DNA of 64,000 nt. Origin: Sarcocystis neurona (taxonomy: Eukaryota; Apicomplexa; Conoidasida; Eucoccidiorida; Sarcocystidae). Below are positions 48,001-60,000 of the stretch, piece by piece; the first letter of the stretch is position 1, and every line of letters begins with the position of its first letter. Position numbers and translations under genes: made by a program. The notes under the pieces are model-generated. The model was given only the letters and a program-made list of their open reading frames with translations, was not told the DNA's origin and ran no database searches. The stretch spans positions 1,033,750 to 1,097,749 of the forward strand of contig KL647316.1 in the NCBI GenBank assembly GCA_000727475.1. The letters are read 5' to 3'.

Positions 48001-49570
48001 TCCGCCCCACCTGCGTATACGAGCCTCTGTGCAAACGGCTATGTGAACACGCACACATGCAAACACACAGTGAAGGACGTTGAAAATGTGAAGATTGTTC
48101 ATGTACAGGTATCTCAGTGCGTGTCTGTGCGCACGTCGACGCAGACACGACTGTCTGCAGCGACACTCGTGCTTGACGTGATAAGCTCGTGGTACCACTT
48201 TTTTTAGGTGCCCGTAACGTTCAGAAGTCCTCGCCCGTTGACACTGTCTCTCAGGAAAATATGGACTGCATCGTCTACGAGCGCTATGTACCGATGCGGG
48301 CAACGAAGGCCATGCACACGCAGGTGCAGTGCGTGCCTTGCACGACGGCTCAAGGTTACCGCGCGGCGGAATTCTTCAAGGTAATATTCGGCACGCATTT
48401 CGTAGCGTTTTCCGGTGTTTCGCTTGACGGACCTCCTCAACTCTCCGGACATGGGGTGACTGGCAAGTGTTTGCTGACTGTCTGCCGTGCGGCGGGGGCC
48501 AACGTTTTCTGCCGTTGAAACGTGTACTGCAGAGTGCCTTCATCGGTGCAGCGTACAACGCATGGATAGAGTACATTATCTCTTACACGGAGGGCGTGCA
48601 TTTGCAATCAGACCGTATGCGATAGCGAGGGCGCTTATTCCGGCCATATGTGCAGCCTCACAAAAACTGAAGATACCCCGGCTCTGAAGCGTAGCCGCTG
48701 ACGTCTACTCCAGAAGGCCGGAAGCGCTGCGCGATAGAGGCAGGAGTGTGTGATTCGTAATGTCGTAAAAACATATGCGTCTCGACGCATAGGAAGGAGA
48801 GCTGCTCGACAATTTGTTAGGAGGCCAGCAGGTGTATATCTGAAGGAGCTGGTGAAAGAGTACCCCGCTTGCTTGCTCAGTTAGAAGTGCTCTGACCCAG
48901 TCGAGGACAGGCACCAAAGGTTACTGTCCGAAGTTTTTTCTTGATAACTGGAGATCTTGGTAATGAGTTATCACTGAATGGTTGTGACCTCCGAACTCAC
49001 CGAAAGCTTTGGGTCGTGAAGGCGCGTGCTTTGATCCGTATCTGGTTGGGCGACGGATGAGAGCGAAGTGCACACAGCTTTTGCGTTTAGTGTGGCTGAA
49101 GCTGTGGTCTGCCCAAAAGCTTGTAGTTGCAGATGCAGTGGTCGCGCTGAACGCACGTGGTGAGTGAGTTGTGTTGCCATTTGCAGAAGAAAGCGAAAGC
49201 GGTAGGAATTACTCTTCAGCCTCTGGATTGCACTCAAAGCAGCCTCCCATTTTCTGAGCTGCCTCAGCTTGTGGCAGGAACTGAGCGAGCGTACTTTTAT
49301 TTGGACCTTCCTGGATTGAACACGGCCAGCGGACACCGCGCAGAACGGCTGTTTTATTGCCAACCCAACCCGGGGAACACCACGTCCGCGGCTGGAGGTA
49401 ACCGCGGCGGGCGACCTGATTACATTCCACGTCTGCCAATGAATTTTGGAAGAGACGTTGTCGCAACAATTATTGACAAACCCGAGATGGCAGACTGGCA
49501 AAACTGTACGGAAGACCAGAGTCAAGAAACAACCAGGGCTGCGCGACTTACGAGGCTGCTCAGTGAGTGA
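39025..49570 (+). CDS. CWF19L1: CWF19-like protein 1 (Drn1/CwfJ family) with an RRM
   Basis: Six exons join with consistent phases: 39025-40817, 43645-43748, 44529-45327, 46543-46945, 48255-48380 and 49187-49570 (1202 codons plus TGA). CWF19L1/Drn1 is a spliceosome-associated factor that works with the lariat debranching enzyme Dbr1. Residues about 13-50 (ERVLLCGDTKGKF, AVICCGSFFG) and about 345-380 match its Dbr1-like N-terminal module; then come GRVDIFVSCRWP (about 541), LEPRYLFAASAGVFYQRLPF (about 605) and YVSRFTSLGIVG (about 635). An RRM follows at about 850-925 (VCVCNLPYNVDEASLQKVM, KAFVVFVEPQSAEKAV). CwfJ C-terminal module 1 (ECWFCLANPKVEKHL, HPLHALVVPITHF) and module 2 (YFYLDLPG, FGRDVVATIIDKPEMADW) end the protein. 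Poly-Gln/Glu, Ala and Ser insertions enlarge it. The C terminus is about 20 residues short of other members; a GTGAGT at the stop could splice to a further exon. Confidence 0.93.
40170..40335. repeat. CAG/GAG tract encoding Gln/Glu/His run
   Basis: The tract lies inside exon 1 of the CWF19L1 gene and encodes roughly 50 residues of Gln with interspersed His and Glu, ending in an acidic run before GSLKRRRLIRG. It sits between two conserved beta strands of the Dbr1-like module, so it is probably an exposed loop insertion. Confidence 0.85.
40818..43644. other. Intron 1 of CWF19L1, 2.8 kb
   Basis: The donor is GGAAG|GTGAGT and the acceptor is tctgcagcag, where two AGs three bases apart both keep frame. 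The 5' part has a TA tract at 41096-41117. The middle (41.4-43.0 kb) is free of microsatellites and contains open frames on both strands, the longest being minus-strand 41964-42707. Confidence 0.75.
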
Positions 49571-50965
49571 ACGGCTCCACGCAAAATGCTACATGGGCAT
49601 TTATTGACTGTCAAAGCCACTTGTGGACTTTCAAAGCCGCGCGCGCTGTTCTGAAGTAGGAGAGTTACACGAATGTGTTGAAGTCGGGGGACGCACCTTG
49701 GGATAGGGTTTTTGGTTTCCACCCTCTGTTCTGCTGCGTGGTGGTTCTGCTGGGGTTCGATGTTTCCAGTGCGTAGTCATCACGAGGTGCAACAGTTTTG
49801 GTAGACACTAGGATGCAGAGAATTTCTTCGTGTTGCAACACAAGAAAGAATACTAGAAATCGCGTATAAGAGACCGCCGTGTCACGCGACTGAAAATTGT
49901 TGGATCCTTGTATTCCATTCTTGAGCGAAGCGGCACAAAAGTGTGACCGCTTCTGACGCCACAACGAATAATGACACTGGGATGGCATCCCGGCACAGGA
50001 AATGTTTAGTCAAACCTTACCGTATGGTAGCACTCGCTGTGTTACCCATGGGGTACACAAATCCCAGATACGTGTGCAGTGCCATCCCTCAGAGTGGCGT
50101 CCAGCTCACATGTCTGTATGCAGAAAATGTCCATGTCTGCTCTGGGTATTTGTGCGATCTGATCTATCGACAACACACACGTGTTACTAGTGTCACTACT
50201 TACACAATAAGCTATCGTTTTAATGGAAGACGTTTATGTGTCGCACAGGACACGCACGGTTAAGGAAGTTGGTGGCGCTGTTTCCAGTCGTGCGTTACAT
50301 TCGCGGCAAGACGCTCCAGCTCAAATACGAAGTGCCTCCACTGCGTCAGCGCGTGCGACGCTGAAAAGTTAAAAACTGCTTAGCGTAAAGAGGGAAGTTT
50401 TCGGTGGTGCTGCCCGCTGGGAAACTTGAAGTGAAATGCATCCTAAGCTTTTGACTCAACGTTACAGGCTGTTTAGAAGTTACGTCGACGAACAGAAGAG
50501 AGATCGGTGATGCGCCTGTCGGACACTTTTATACTGGGAAACAAGACCAGTCAATGCTTTTGGGCTCGCGTTTAGGTGGTCTGAGCTACGTACACCTTTA
50601 TGCCTCGTGCACTGCGGTCGACAGTTGGCCTACCTGGCGCATTAGGCGAGGGTGCGCGTTCAGCAGCATTTGTATTACGAAGGGATGAATGCGCTAGAGA
50701 CAGTGGACATACTCTGCCACAACTACTCACGTGTTTGAGTTCAACAGTGGGTCGCTTACAGCAGGAAGGGAGGCCCGGGTCCCCGCTTCATTGTCATCTG
50801 TAGTGAAGAAAATATATACACATCCCCGCGCTTCTCAGTAGTACTGCGTATCAACGTAGTGGCGTTCTTCTCTGTAGTATCTACAGCCTCTACACTGGCA
50901 AAGAGATGTTTAAATTGATTTTTTGCATCGATAAATTTAGCCTCCAAAGATTTCATCCAACACGT
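49571..50965. other. Convergent intergenic region
   Basis: About 1.4 kb separates the stop of CWF19L1 from the first stop of the coiled-coil gene on the other strand. No repeat tract is present. The minus-strand reading frame of the coiled-coil gene continues open from 50965 to about 50756 beyond its TAG. Confidence 0.5.
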
Positions 50966-53900
50966 CTATTCCGGGTTCCTGAAGTCTCCGCTGTACTCGG
51001 CAACATTTATTCCCCTAGGTGACACGGCTGCGTCAGGTGGCGCATGCTGACGGAGTAACATGGTAAGGTCTCCGTGTACTTCGTCCCACAGTTGGTTTCC
51101 ACTGTGCTCTGCATGTAGTGCTCCGCCTTTTGAACAGTGTTTATGGGCTGCGTGTGTCCCATTGATGTCAGAGGACAGGTTGAAAAGTGGATCAGAGGAA
51201 ACACCTGTGTGACAGGCAGAGCCCAGCGGCGCGGCTGTGGCGGGGCTCCTCTCTGGACAGACCGCCTGGTTGTCGTATGCTGTGGGTTTGCTATTGTTTG
51301 GTGGACAGCCCTGTGGATTGTTGCTCTGACTCGTAGGAAATCCCCTCCCGCCGGCAAACGTTAAACTACAAGGCTGCGCAGACGGTTCAAAAGTCATGTT
51401 GTCCCCTTGCAGGGGTGCACTCTTCAACTTGAGCACAGCTTGCCATAGACCGTTCCGCTCCGCTGTTATCTCGCTGACACGGTTTCTGAGCGTTGTCACT
51501 GTCGCACTGAGTTCATCTTCCGTCTTCTTTACAGCTTCGAGCTTTTGGCGTACTGCGAGCTTCATTTTCTGGTTTTCACTCGTAGTCTGATGTAGTCTGC
51601 GCAGCAGCTGCTCTCCTGCTGTCTCCGCCTGAGTTACTTTCGCCTGCAGCTCCTAAGTGAAAATCAGAAAAGAGGTTCTGCAGAAACCCGCATGTTACGA
51701 GGAGAGTGTGGAAAATAATGCTGGGGGAAGGTTAGGAGGTTGACTGCGGATCTAAGGACGCTCAACGTCCTTCAAAGCGACACAGCTGTGCATATAGGCA
51801 TGTGGTGAGCGGATTGCACACATGTGGATCAATAGTGTACGTAAATCTCGCATCGTCAACCTGTATGTCAATAATGCAACGGGTGGCACGCAAAATGTCG
51901 CCCATACCGTAGCAAGGGGTAAGTCGATTCAAGGCTCCTGTTTCCGTTGCATGCTGACCTGGTTAGCATCCTTGAATTCCGCCAGCTCCAGTTGCTTTAA
52001 ATCGAGCTGTTTTTGGAAAGAAGTAAGCTTTGCTGCAGCCTCTTCTTTAGCTGCGGTCAGGGTTTCCATTTCAAGGAGAAGGCTTCTGTGGCTTTCTTCG
52101 AGCGCGCGGAAATCTGCCTGTAGTCGGTCAAATTCACCGACGCGCCTTTCACAGTCTGCCTGGACGCCTTCAGCCTGAGTCCGAGGAGAACATTTATTCT
52201 CTTCAGGCAATAAATATTGTAATAATTGAGCCGCGTAGCTGATATCGCCAAGACAGACTGGCTCACTGGCGTGTTGGGTGAAGCACAGATACCTGTGGTT
52301 GCACACGTACTGAATATGGTGCGGAGCAACAGCGGCGGTCGTTCCCTAGAATAGTTGCGTTTGATTTGAACATTACCCGCCTGGTCAGCTCTTCACACTT
52401 CGCTTGAGCGGAGGCGCGTTCGTAGGCAAGGCGTTGACATTGTTCTTGCAATTCCTGAACTTTCGCACTTTTACTCTGTTCCCCCTGCTTTAGGGCCTGC
52501 ATTTTCTGCATTGCCTCTGCGACCGCACGCCTCTTTTCTTCATCCTGTGTAGCTATCTGCCGGATGGGCAACAACCAGCGGTATACCAGCAGGAGACCAC
52601 GATTTCATTCCCTATTCTTGTGTCCGGGTTTACTAGTCCTTTACAAGGACGCTAGTGAAGTAAGTTCACCCTGGTGTACGAGGGGCTGTGCGGCAAGGCG
52701 TTCAGACAAGTCGCCAGTCAGAGCTGCTGTTTAGAAACTTGGAGAGCGTCGAGGTTCACACGTCACCTTCAGGCCTCAACGGTTGCTGCGTTTTGGTGAT
52801 AGGGGGCACTACCAAAACCCATGTCAACGCGTCTGTCACAGAGCACGTCCCAAGTTTCAGTACACCGACGAAGTCGTATTCACCTGGTCATCTGTGTCGC
52901 GTTTTAGCTTTGAAAGGCGTTCTTCTGACTCGCGCTTTTGTCGCCGCAGATCGTCCTCTGCGGTGCTGTAAGGATAGAGCACAACAGTGTAATCTGACGA
53001 AGTCAAATTACGTATGGTCTCGCGCTCCACCAGCTCACGCTATACTTCGTCAGGATGAATGAATAAGACGTTTTCAGAGGTACCAGGTTTTTTTACGCTC
53101 GACTGCGAACTATTGTGTACCGACATTCCTCACCTCAGTTGTTGGGTTTGTCGCGTGACTAAGTCTTGCATACGCTGGAACTTTCCTTTCCAGTCTGCTT
53201 GAATTTGCTGCAGCTGAACCCGTAGCGACTCTGCCTTTTCCGAAGCTTTTCTTTCGGAGTCTTGCGCCTTCGCCGTTGCTTCCTGCGCTCGCTGTCGAAT
53301 TTCCTCCATTTCAGCTGTCGCTGCTTTTCCAAATTTTTCTCGTTCTAGAGTCACTTCACTCACCCTACACGTATCCATGCAGTTTGATTGACTCGTATAC
53401 CATCTTTTGTCGGCGACGTTGCATCAACCTAGCTTTTTTAAAACACGCTTTCAGCAGCAGCAACAAAGCGATATGTACCGTGGTAATTCGCTCAGCACAG
53501 CCGTCTCGCTTAGTGCTCCGTTCAACCAGTTCGAAGTGTCCCTCACATCTGTATCAGCGATAAAGAGGGGGGGAATAAATGAGTCGACCCGGCTCACTGG
53601 CAGCGGATAACGCAGTGGGAATCCAGCTGCAGGATTCCATGTACGAAACGAAACGGTTATATTTCACAATGTTTCGTTTGGTACATGTTTGTCAGGAGAC
53701 TTAGGGAAAGTGCTGAACACTAGCGACTTACTCCTTTTTTAATTTTTCCAACTGCCTTGTTAACTGCTCATTCTTGGCCTCAAGATCCAAGGCTCTGGCC
53801 TGCTGCCGACCGGCTTCTTCTGGACGCCGTCAAATGCAATTACCAGAAGGTCACTGCTGCTTATTGTGCAGATAAAAGGTTGCCTACTGCGTGCTACGGA

Positions 53901-54948
53901 CAACATGCTATTCCACGTCGTTCAAACACTGGTTTTCGTTTCGCACTCTCTCTCTTAAAAGCATCGGAATACGTCAGCCTTGTCATCGACGAAGAGGCAC
54001 CTGCGTCGACACAACTTACCCCGTAGGGTAGCCTTCTCCTTGCTGCTTTGCGCCTGCTTGTCGTTCTGTGCTTCTACAAGTCTCTCCAATTCTGCACGTA
54101 ATGCAATATTCTGCACCCTAAGAGTGGCACATAGCAGTCAGACGCAGTGAGGAAAGGTAGCCGCCCAGCACATGCAAAGGGAAATGCCGCAATCTTCACC
54201 GTGAGGCATCCTCATGTGTAAAAGTTAATCAACCCGTCGTAAAATGTGTCCACCAAGGACAGGTCGTACACGTGTATGTTTTGATGCATCATGCAGCCCC
54301 AGTTGTTAAAAACCACACCAATGAGGTACCGGTTCGCTGCAGAAAACTTCACTAGTGCGCTACGTGGCGTACCGGAGAGATTCGGCAGCTGTTTGCTGCT
54401 CGTGTGCCAGTTTCTCCAAATCCGCTGCGCGAACCGCTGCATTTTCCAAGTGTGTGACTTGTCCTTTGAGGCGATTTATTTTTTCCTAGGAGGCGGCAGC
54501 AGACAAGTGTGGTGACGAGATAACGCGGACTGTTCAACACGACGAAGCACGTGCCGTCTGCATCTGACGCCTGTGCCTGTTGCTAAATCTCTGCACAGTC
54601 GTGTCTGTTTAACATTTCCTTCGTAGGAAGGTGGGACTGTTAGTACATTACTTTGCAAAGTGCGGAGCAATATCTTCTGTTACGACCGAGAACAGAGGGG
54701 ATGTTGTATTCAGGCGTAAGCACCTGCAGACACTGACTGCGGTACTTTACCTCGTACTGCTTCTTCTGATTGGCGACGCTGTGTTCGAGGTTCGCTTTGC
54801 AAGCATGGTGTAAAGTCTTTAGCTCCTCATGACTTTTCTCTAAATTGCTGTGCTTCGTTCTATAATCTTCAAGTTGCTTCTGCAGGCTTTCCATCTTGGC
54901 ACTCATTTTAGCCTCCATGTCTTCGGCGGCCCGCATCATTAAACGCTC
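50966..54948 (-). CDS. Coiled-coil protein, at least nine exons
   Basis: Minus-strand exons with matching phases are 54948-54751, 54485-54373, 54117-54020, 53819-53732, 53364-53134, 52965-52884, 52544-52377, 52174-51959 and 51652-50966. The first in-frame ATG pair is at 54939, giving about 623 residues, but acceptor gagcag just before it suggests an earlier exon. Almost the whole protein up to the last exon is a heptad-type coiled coil: EDMEAKMSAKMESLQKQLED, INRLKGQVTHLENAAVRAAD, VSEVTLEREKFGKAATAEME, EEKRRAVAEAMQKMQALKQG and RVGEFDRLQADFRALEESHR. The last 140 residues are polar and disordered and end DFRNPE. It is probably a scaffold or cytoskeletal/basal-complex type protein (inference from structure only). 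No homologue can be named. The exact acceptor of the 53819 exon has an alternative six bases further in. Confidence 0.82.
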
Positions 54949-55517
54949 CTGCTCAGGGTTTCAAGCATGATACGCAGGAGGTGTCTCTAATCCGAACTGT
55001 ATTGTAACAATACTATATTGCGCGCGGCAATGTAGGTACAAATCCCACTTGTGCTGGGTTTCCCGTGTTTGATAGGGGTCCGCGGAAGCTGTTGTTGCAG
55101 CGACGCCCGCATTCCTCAAGACTGTGCTTCTGTACTCCAACGATGAAGCAGTGGGACATCGAATGGGGTCGGTTGTTACACAATGCTTAGAACCTTCCTT
55201 AGTACAGTAGGTTCGAGTACACACGTTAGTCAGTGCGTCAGAAATTGTTTGACCGGGCAGAAACCACTGTGATCAGTTGCCACTGTGGGTGCTGAGTTGC
55301 GGCGTACCGAGGCGTAGGCGGCCGCCTTCTGACTCAGGTCGCTCCAATCCTGCAGAACACAGCATCGTACCCACGTATCTGTTGCTCAAAGTGCTTCTAC
55401 AGCACAAGGGTCGGATGAAGTTTTTGCGCAGCTCTGTGTGCACGGTCAGTATCGCACCGAGGGTCTTCATCCCATTTTCGCTTCTTTCAAAACTGCATAC
55501 GGACACATCATCTTACG

Positions 55518-55532
55518 AAAAAAAAAAAAAAA
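55518..55532. repeat. A15 homopolymer
   Basis: A run of 15 A residues lies in the divergent intergenic region. Confidence 0.95.
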
Positions 55533-56453
55533 GTATACGCGCAGCCCTGATTGACGAAGACAGGTTTTCTGTGAAGGCCAACGCTTACGAGGCATTCTGA
55601 GGAGGTCACACGACCCAGGTGGAGGCACTCCGCCCCCTCCATATCGTTACAACAGAAAAGAGGACTCAGTCATAAAGGCGACTGCTTATTGGGCTGTCGA
55701 AGGTAAGGCTCTATTCTGGGACAGGATAATATTCTCATTCTACATTGATGTGCGAATCCGACGCATTCGCCTGTTCGAGGATTGGCTGATGCCCACGCAG
55801 CGGTATTCATTCAAAAAAATTGTACGGAGGCTTCTCCCTCACAAACTGAACGCGCACACGTAGCTACCAGCAGACGTAGGCAGCGGAACACGACAGAAGG
55901 CCGTGCGTGTGCTTCGACTTCGGTGCCAGTCATTTCCGGCCCACAAGGGCTACAGATGTGGGGAGGCCTACAAGCCACCATGCCCGAATCGCGATCAACT
56001 TGTAATTTTCACGCAGGTGTTTAAGTCCAAGAAAAATCTGTTAGTTGTATATGCTAGCGGGAGACAAGACAGATGTAGGGGGCCCCACAGGATGAAGAGC
56101 ACACTCCGTGACTACTTTGCACTTTGTCACAAAGAGGAAGTACCTACAGGATGCGTTGATACGAAGACGACCTTGAGCGTTGTTGCAGTCAACTTCAACG
56201 CCGTTTTGAAGCGGTCGATTGCTAACAGCTAGCTGACGCCGTTTTGGCGTCACCCCTTACGTGTCCCCACAACTTGCACACCGTCGATGCCCCGCAAGCG
56301 ATTATCGACAACGAAGCAGTCAAAAGGGCAGGGGAGCTGAAGGACAAGGACCCTCCTGCAAAGTCGGAAAAGTTAGCTGCTTGTGCAGCATGATGTAGAC
56401 TATGGGCGACTTCTCTGCTTTCGCCCGTCTGGGCAGCAGGCGCGGCTGGGGCA

Positions 56454-56456
<3 letters not shown>

Positions 56457-56496
<40 letters not shown>
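56457..56496. repeat. (AC)20 microsatellite
   Basis: This is a perfect AC run of 40 bases. It is the only long dinucleotide tract in the last 15 kb of the window, which makes it stand out from the otherwise repeat-poor surroundings. Confidence 0.95.
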
Positions 56497-56497
<1 letters not shown>

Positions 56498-57049
56498 ACA
56501 TACATACATACATGCCTCTGGCTTGCATAGTGAATCCGTTCTTCATCGTCTCACTGCAGAAGCGACAATGGCCTCAGCGTGAAGCAGCGAAAACCCGTGT
56601 AGCGAAAGAGAGGAGAGGCGACTACTGGAATGAAAACTCAGCTGGGTGTAAGTAAGCTCACGCAGACTCCATTCAAATCTGGCAACAGCGTTGTGTGTCT
56701 CTCACGTTTAATTGGAGTTGTGCGTGGTGCCTTTTCTGCAAGGCCACCAACAGCCTGGCTGGTGCAGGACATTCCTGCGCAGCGAGTGCAGCATCAGTAG
56801 TGTGCATCTGCTGCTCGACAAAGTGACAGTTGAAGGAATGTTTTATCTCACCCAGGCAAGCGCGGAGCTCAACTTCCCTGTCGACGCGGAGTACGGTAGA
56901 GACTCTGTCGTATACCTTTCCTCGACAGCCGTCTCCGATTCGTGCTGTGCGTCAAGTTGGTTCCACCGGTGAAACTGTTCCTGCCGCACGCCTGCCGAAC
57001 CACGTTAATATAGGGAATCACCTTGGTTGCAACCCTAGCTGGTAGCAGC

Positions 57050-60000
57050 ATGGACAGCCGAAATGCTGCCACAGTTGTGACCTCCCTCAGCACAGTAACT
57101 GAGGAAGCGCGGAGTGAACTGTCGCGGCAGAGTTCTGCTGTGCCAGCAAACGTCCTCAGAAACACATCCAACAGTATTTCGACACTCTGTTCGACCGACT
57201 TCGAGGAGGAGGATGGCCAGAATGAAGACCGAACAGGGGCCTCGGAGCCAAGAAGGCTGCCAGCTGCAGCCGCGGAAAAATGGGAAGAGAAAGGGGAGGC
57301 CACTTTGTTCAAACGAACTCATCAAGTCAAGTACGCAACGGGAAAAAGACTCTCCTGTCTCTACTGTGCAGAAGCAAACGCCTGCTTGCCGGATCCTCTA
57401 TCTGCGTAGTACGATTCTTCGAAAGAAGGCAATGGCGTTACGCACGGCCTGCCGAACGCGTTATGTACTGGCTCCCAAGTCTTCGACTGAATCACGACTT
57501 GCATCCCGAATCTGACCAGGGGGCGTCAGCGGAGGCGTGACCTACACCCAACCTGCTGTCACATTGCCCGTGGTGTGACCCACGGGTCCGCGTTTACCAT
57601 ATTACCGTTCGCGCTTAAGTTGCGTGTGGGTGCAGGAAACTTCGTCAGTTTATGCCAAGCATCATCGAGGAGACGGAGGAGATGTGCAAGCAAGAAGAAG
57701 AGGACGACGAAAACGAAGCTGCATCCAAAGTAGCTTTGGTGGTCGACGAACACGATAGTACGCAACCTTGAAAGATGTTTCTGTTCCATAGAATAGAAAT
57801 TTCTCGGAATAGATCACACTACTGCATTAAGGCGTAGGAAAACGAGGAAAAATTCTGTAAACGTTTCTAGAGCGCTTTAACGTTTTGGTGGGCCGCCAGT
57901 GACTTCCATGCTTCACGGACCAGCAATCTACTCAAAGAGCTATGACTCACACTTCCGTTAATAAACGGTGACACTCGGAGAGACAGATTGTGCCCAGGGT
58001 TCACGTCGAGGAAGCTTCTACAGAGATATTCAGTAACGTTTAACTTGTACAAAGCAGCTTTTTTTGTCTGCTTCTCGTGCAGCGCTGTTTGATGCCGAAT
58101 TGCTCAATTTCATCATTGAAAGTAACGTGATAGCCAAGGACCCCACTCAGGCGGACACAGACTTCATACAGGATTTTGGCGACGTCCTTCGGCTCCTGCG
58201 CAAAAAAGCGAAACTCGAGGAGGCCTTCGCGAAGAACATTGCTACTCATCTAACGGCAATGAGAATCAAAGAGAAAGCTGTCCTCCTGAAATACATTAGG
58301 CACATACTACTTCACGACATCGATACCATTGAAGAGTTCTTCAAGTCTGAAGGGTTCACTTCGATCATAAATGCTGCTCTGCCGACAGACGAGATGCTCG
58401 ACCAGCTACCGGGTATACGTCGTCACTCAACCTCACAACGGCAAGTGGAAACATATACATCACATATCTGGCTGTCCCACCGCAGCATTTGTACACGGCC
58501 GTCTACTTTGTCTTTCCACCTGGAACAACCCATACAGCAGCACCTCTTTGTCAAAGCGCCAGGAAGCGACGCAACAGGCAACACACGCCTTCACTGTTGT
58601 ACACTTCAAAAGCTCCATTCATAATATGTTGGGTTCGACGCCTTCGAATCTTCTTGGTGGTCAGCAGCACCACTTCCAACCTGGAGTTCGATTCTCGAAC
58701 TCTGCTGCAGGCATAATTTTGGCAACACGACGTCACGAGACTGCCCTGCGGCAGCTGGTGGATCAAGGGGTTATCAACATTCTTGTCAAACTTTCAAGAA
58801 GGACCGAGGAGGCAGTAGTAGCAGGAGCTGCTGTAGCTCAGGCTTGTCTCATAGAAGTACATGGAGTGAACAAGCAGGGTCTAGATGCCTGGTTTGAATG
58901 TCTTCTTGAGCTTGGTTCTGGCAAGGGCGCTACTGCGCAAACGTACGCTTGTAAGACGAGAACGGAATACAGTTGGCACTGTCTTCCCAGTAACAGCCCT
59001 GGCAGATGGCGACACGCCCTCCAGGCAGTACCACGGCTCGTCTAGTCATGCGTTACACGCTGTCAACATACTGTTCTTCCTCTGCAAAGGTGCCACACTG
59101 TGCAAGACGACGGCTCACATGGGCCCATGCTACATGTCGTCAACATACTTTTCTTCCTCTGCGAAGGTGCCACACTATGCAAGACGACGGCTCACCTGGA
59201 TCAGCAGGCGAAGGTTCTGCAGAAGGCGGGTACGGCGCCGTTCTTCAAATTGTTCAGTTCCCAGAACGCTCCTGAGGCGCTTCTATGGGTGTCTGGCGCC
59301 CTTGCGAATTTGGCAAGCAAGTCAGCAAATTTTCAGGACTTTCTAGAGCTGGAGTCGCTCGACGTCCTTCACTCAATGTCCAACTCAATCTGGGACGAAG
59401 TGCGCCTGCAGGCTGCATGGATACTCGTTTTCGTTTCTCTGCACAAGGTATGCACATCTACGAGCTAGCTTTATAAGAACGATTCTGCATGTGTGCGCGT
59501 GCTCCTCTATGTCTGCAAATATCCGCGTAAGTGTCTTTACTCTGCGAGGACGCACAGTGGCGTTGATGCTATATGTAGGTCCTGCTTCGGATAGGGATAA
59601 TATTTATGCATGTAGCCGCATAAGTGTCTTTACTTTGCGAGGACGCACAGTGAGGTTGATACTGGATATAGGCCCCACTTTGGACAGAGATATTTTTTAT
59701 GGAGGCGCTTGATTCTATTTTCGTCCCTTCAGGCACTACACCAGCAGGCGGTGGGGCACTGGGGTGCTTGGGTGCGTGAAGCCCTTACCATAGGGCTCTG
59801 CAGCAATGATGCCTTGACAACAGCCGCGACTCGATTTTTTTTTGTAAACGTCACGGAAAAAGAGACTTTCAAAGGTTATGACTCTCCCGTAGTGCGCAGC
59901 TATCTGAAGACTTTGCACTTGTCCGACGACCTCGTGCGAGAGAACGCCCAAGCACTTCTCTACTCAACCGCACGCCAACGTCCTACAGATTTGATTGAAG

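Larger units (their letters stand above)
54952..57049. other. Divergent intergenic region
   Basis: This lies between the 5' ends of the coiled-coil and ARM-repeat genes and should hold both promoters and perhaps a first exon of the coiled-coil gene. I see a poly-A run (55518-55532) and a (CA)20 tract (56457-56496), but no clear promoter motif. Small open frames occur without protein character. Confidence 0.4.

Noticed and set aside
48189..48254. Earlier acceptor (ttttttag) for CWF19L1 exon 5
   Set aside because: It would need a phase 1 upstream exon, which was not found. The acceptor tctctcag at 48253-48254 joins exon 4 in phase and starts at the conserved block.
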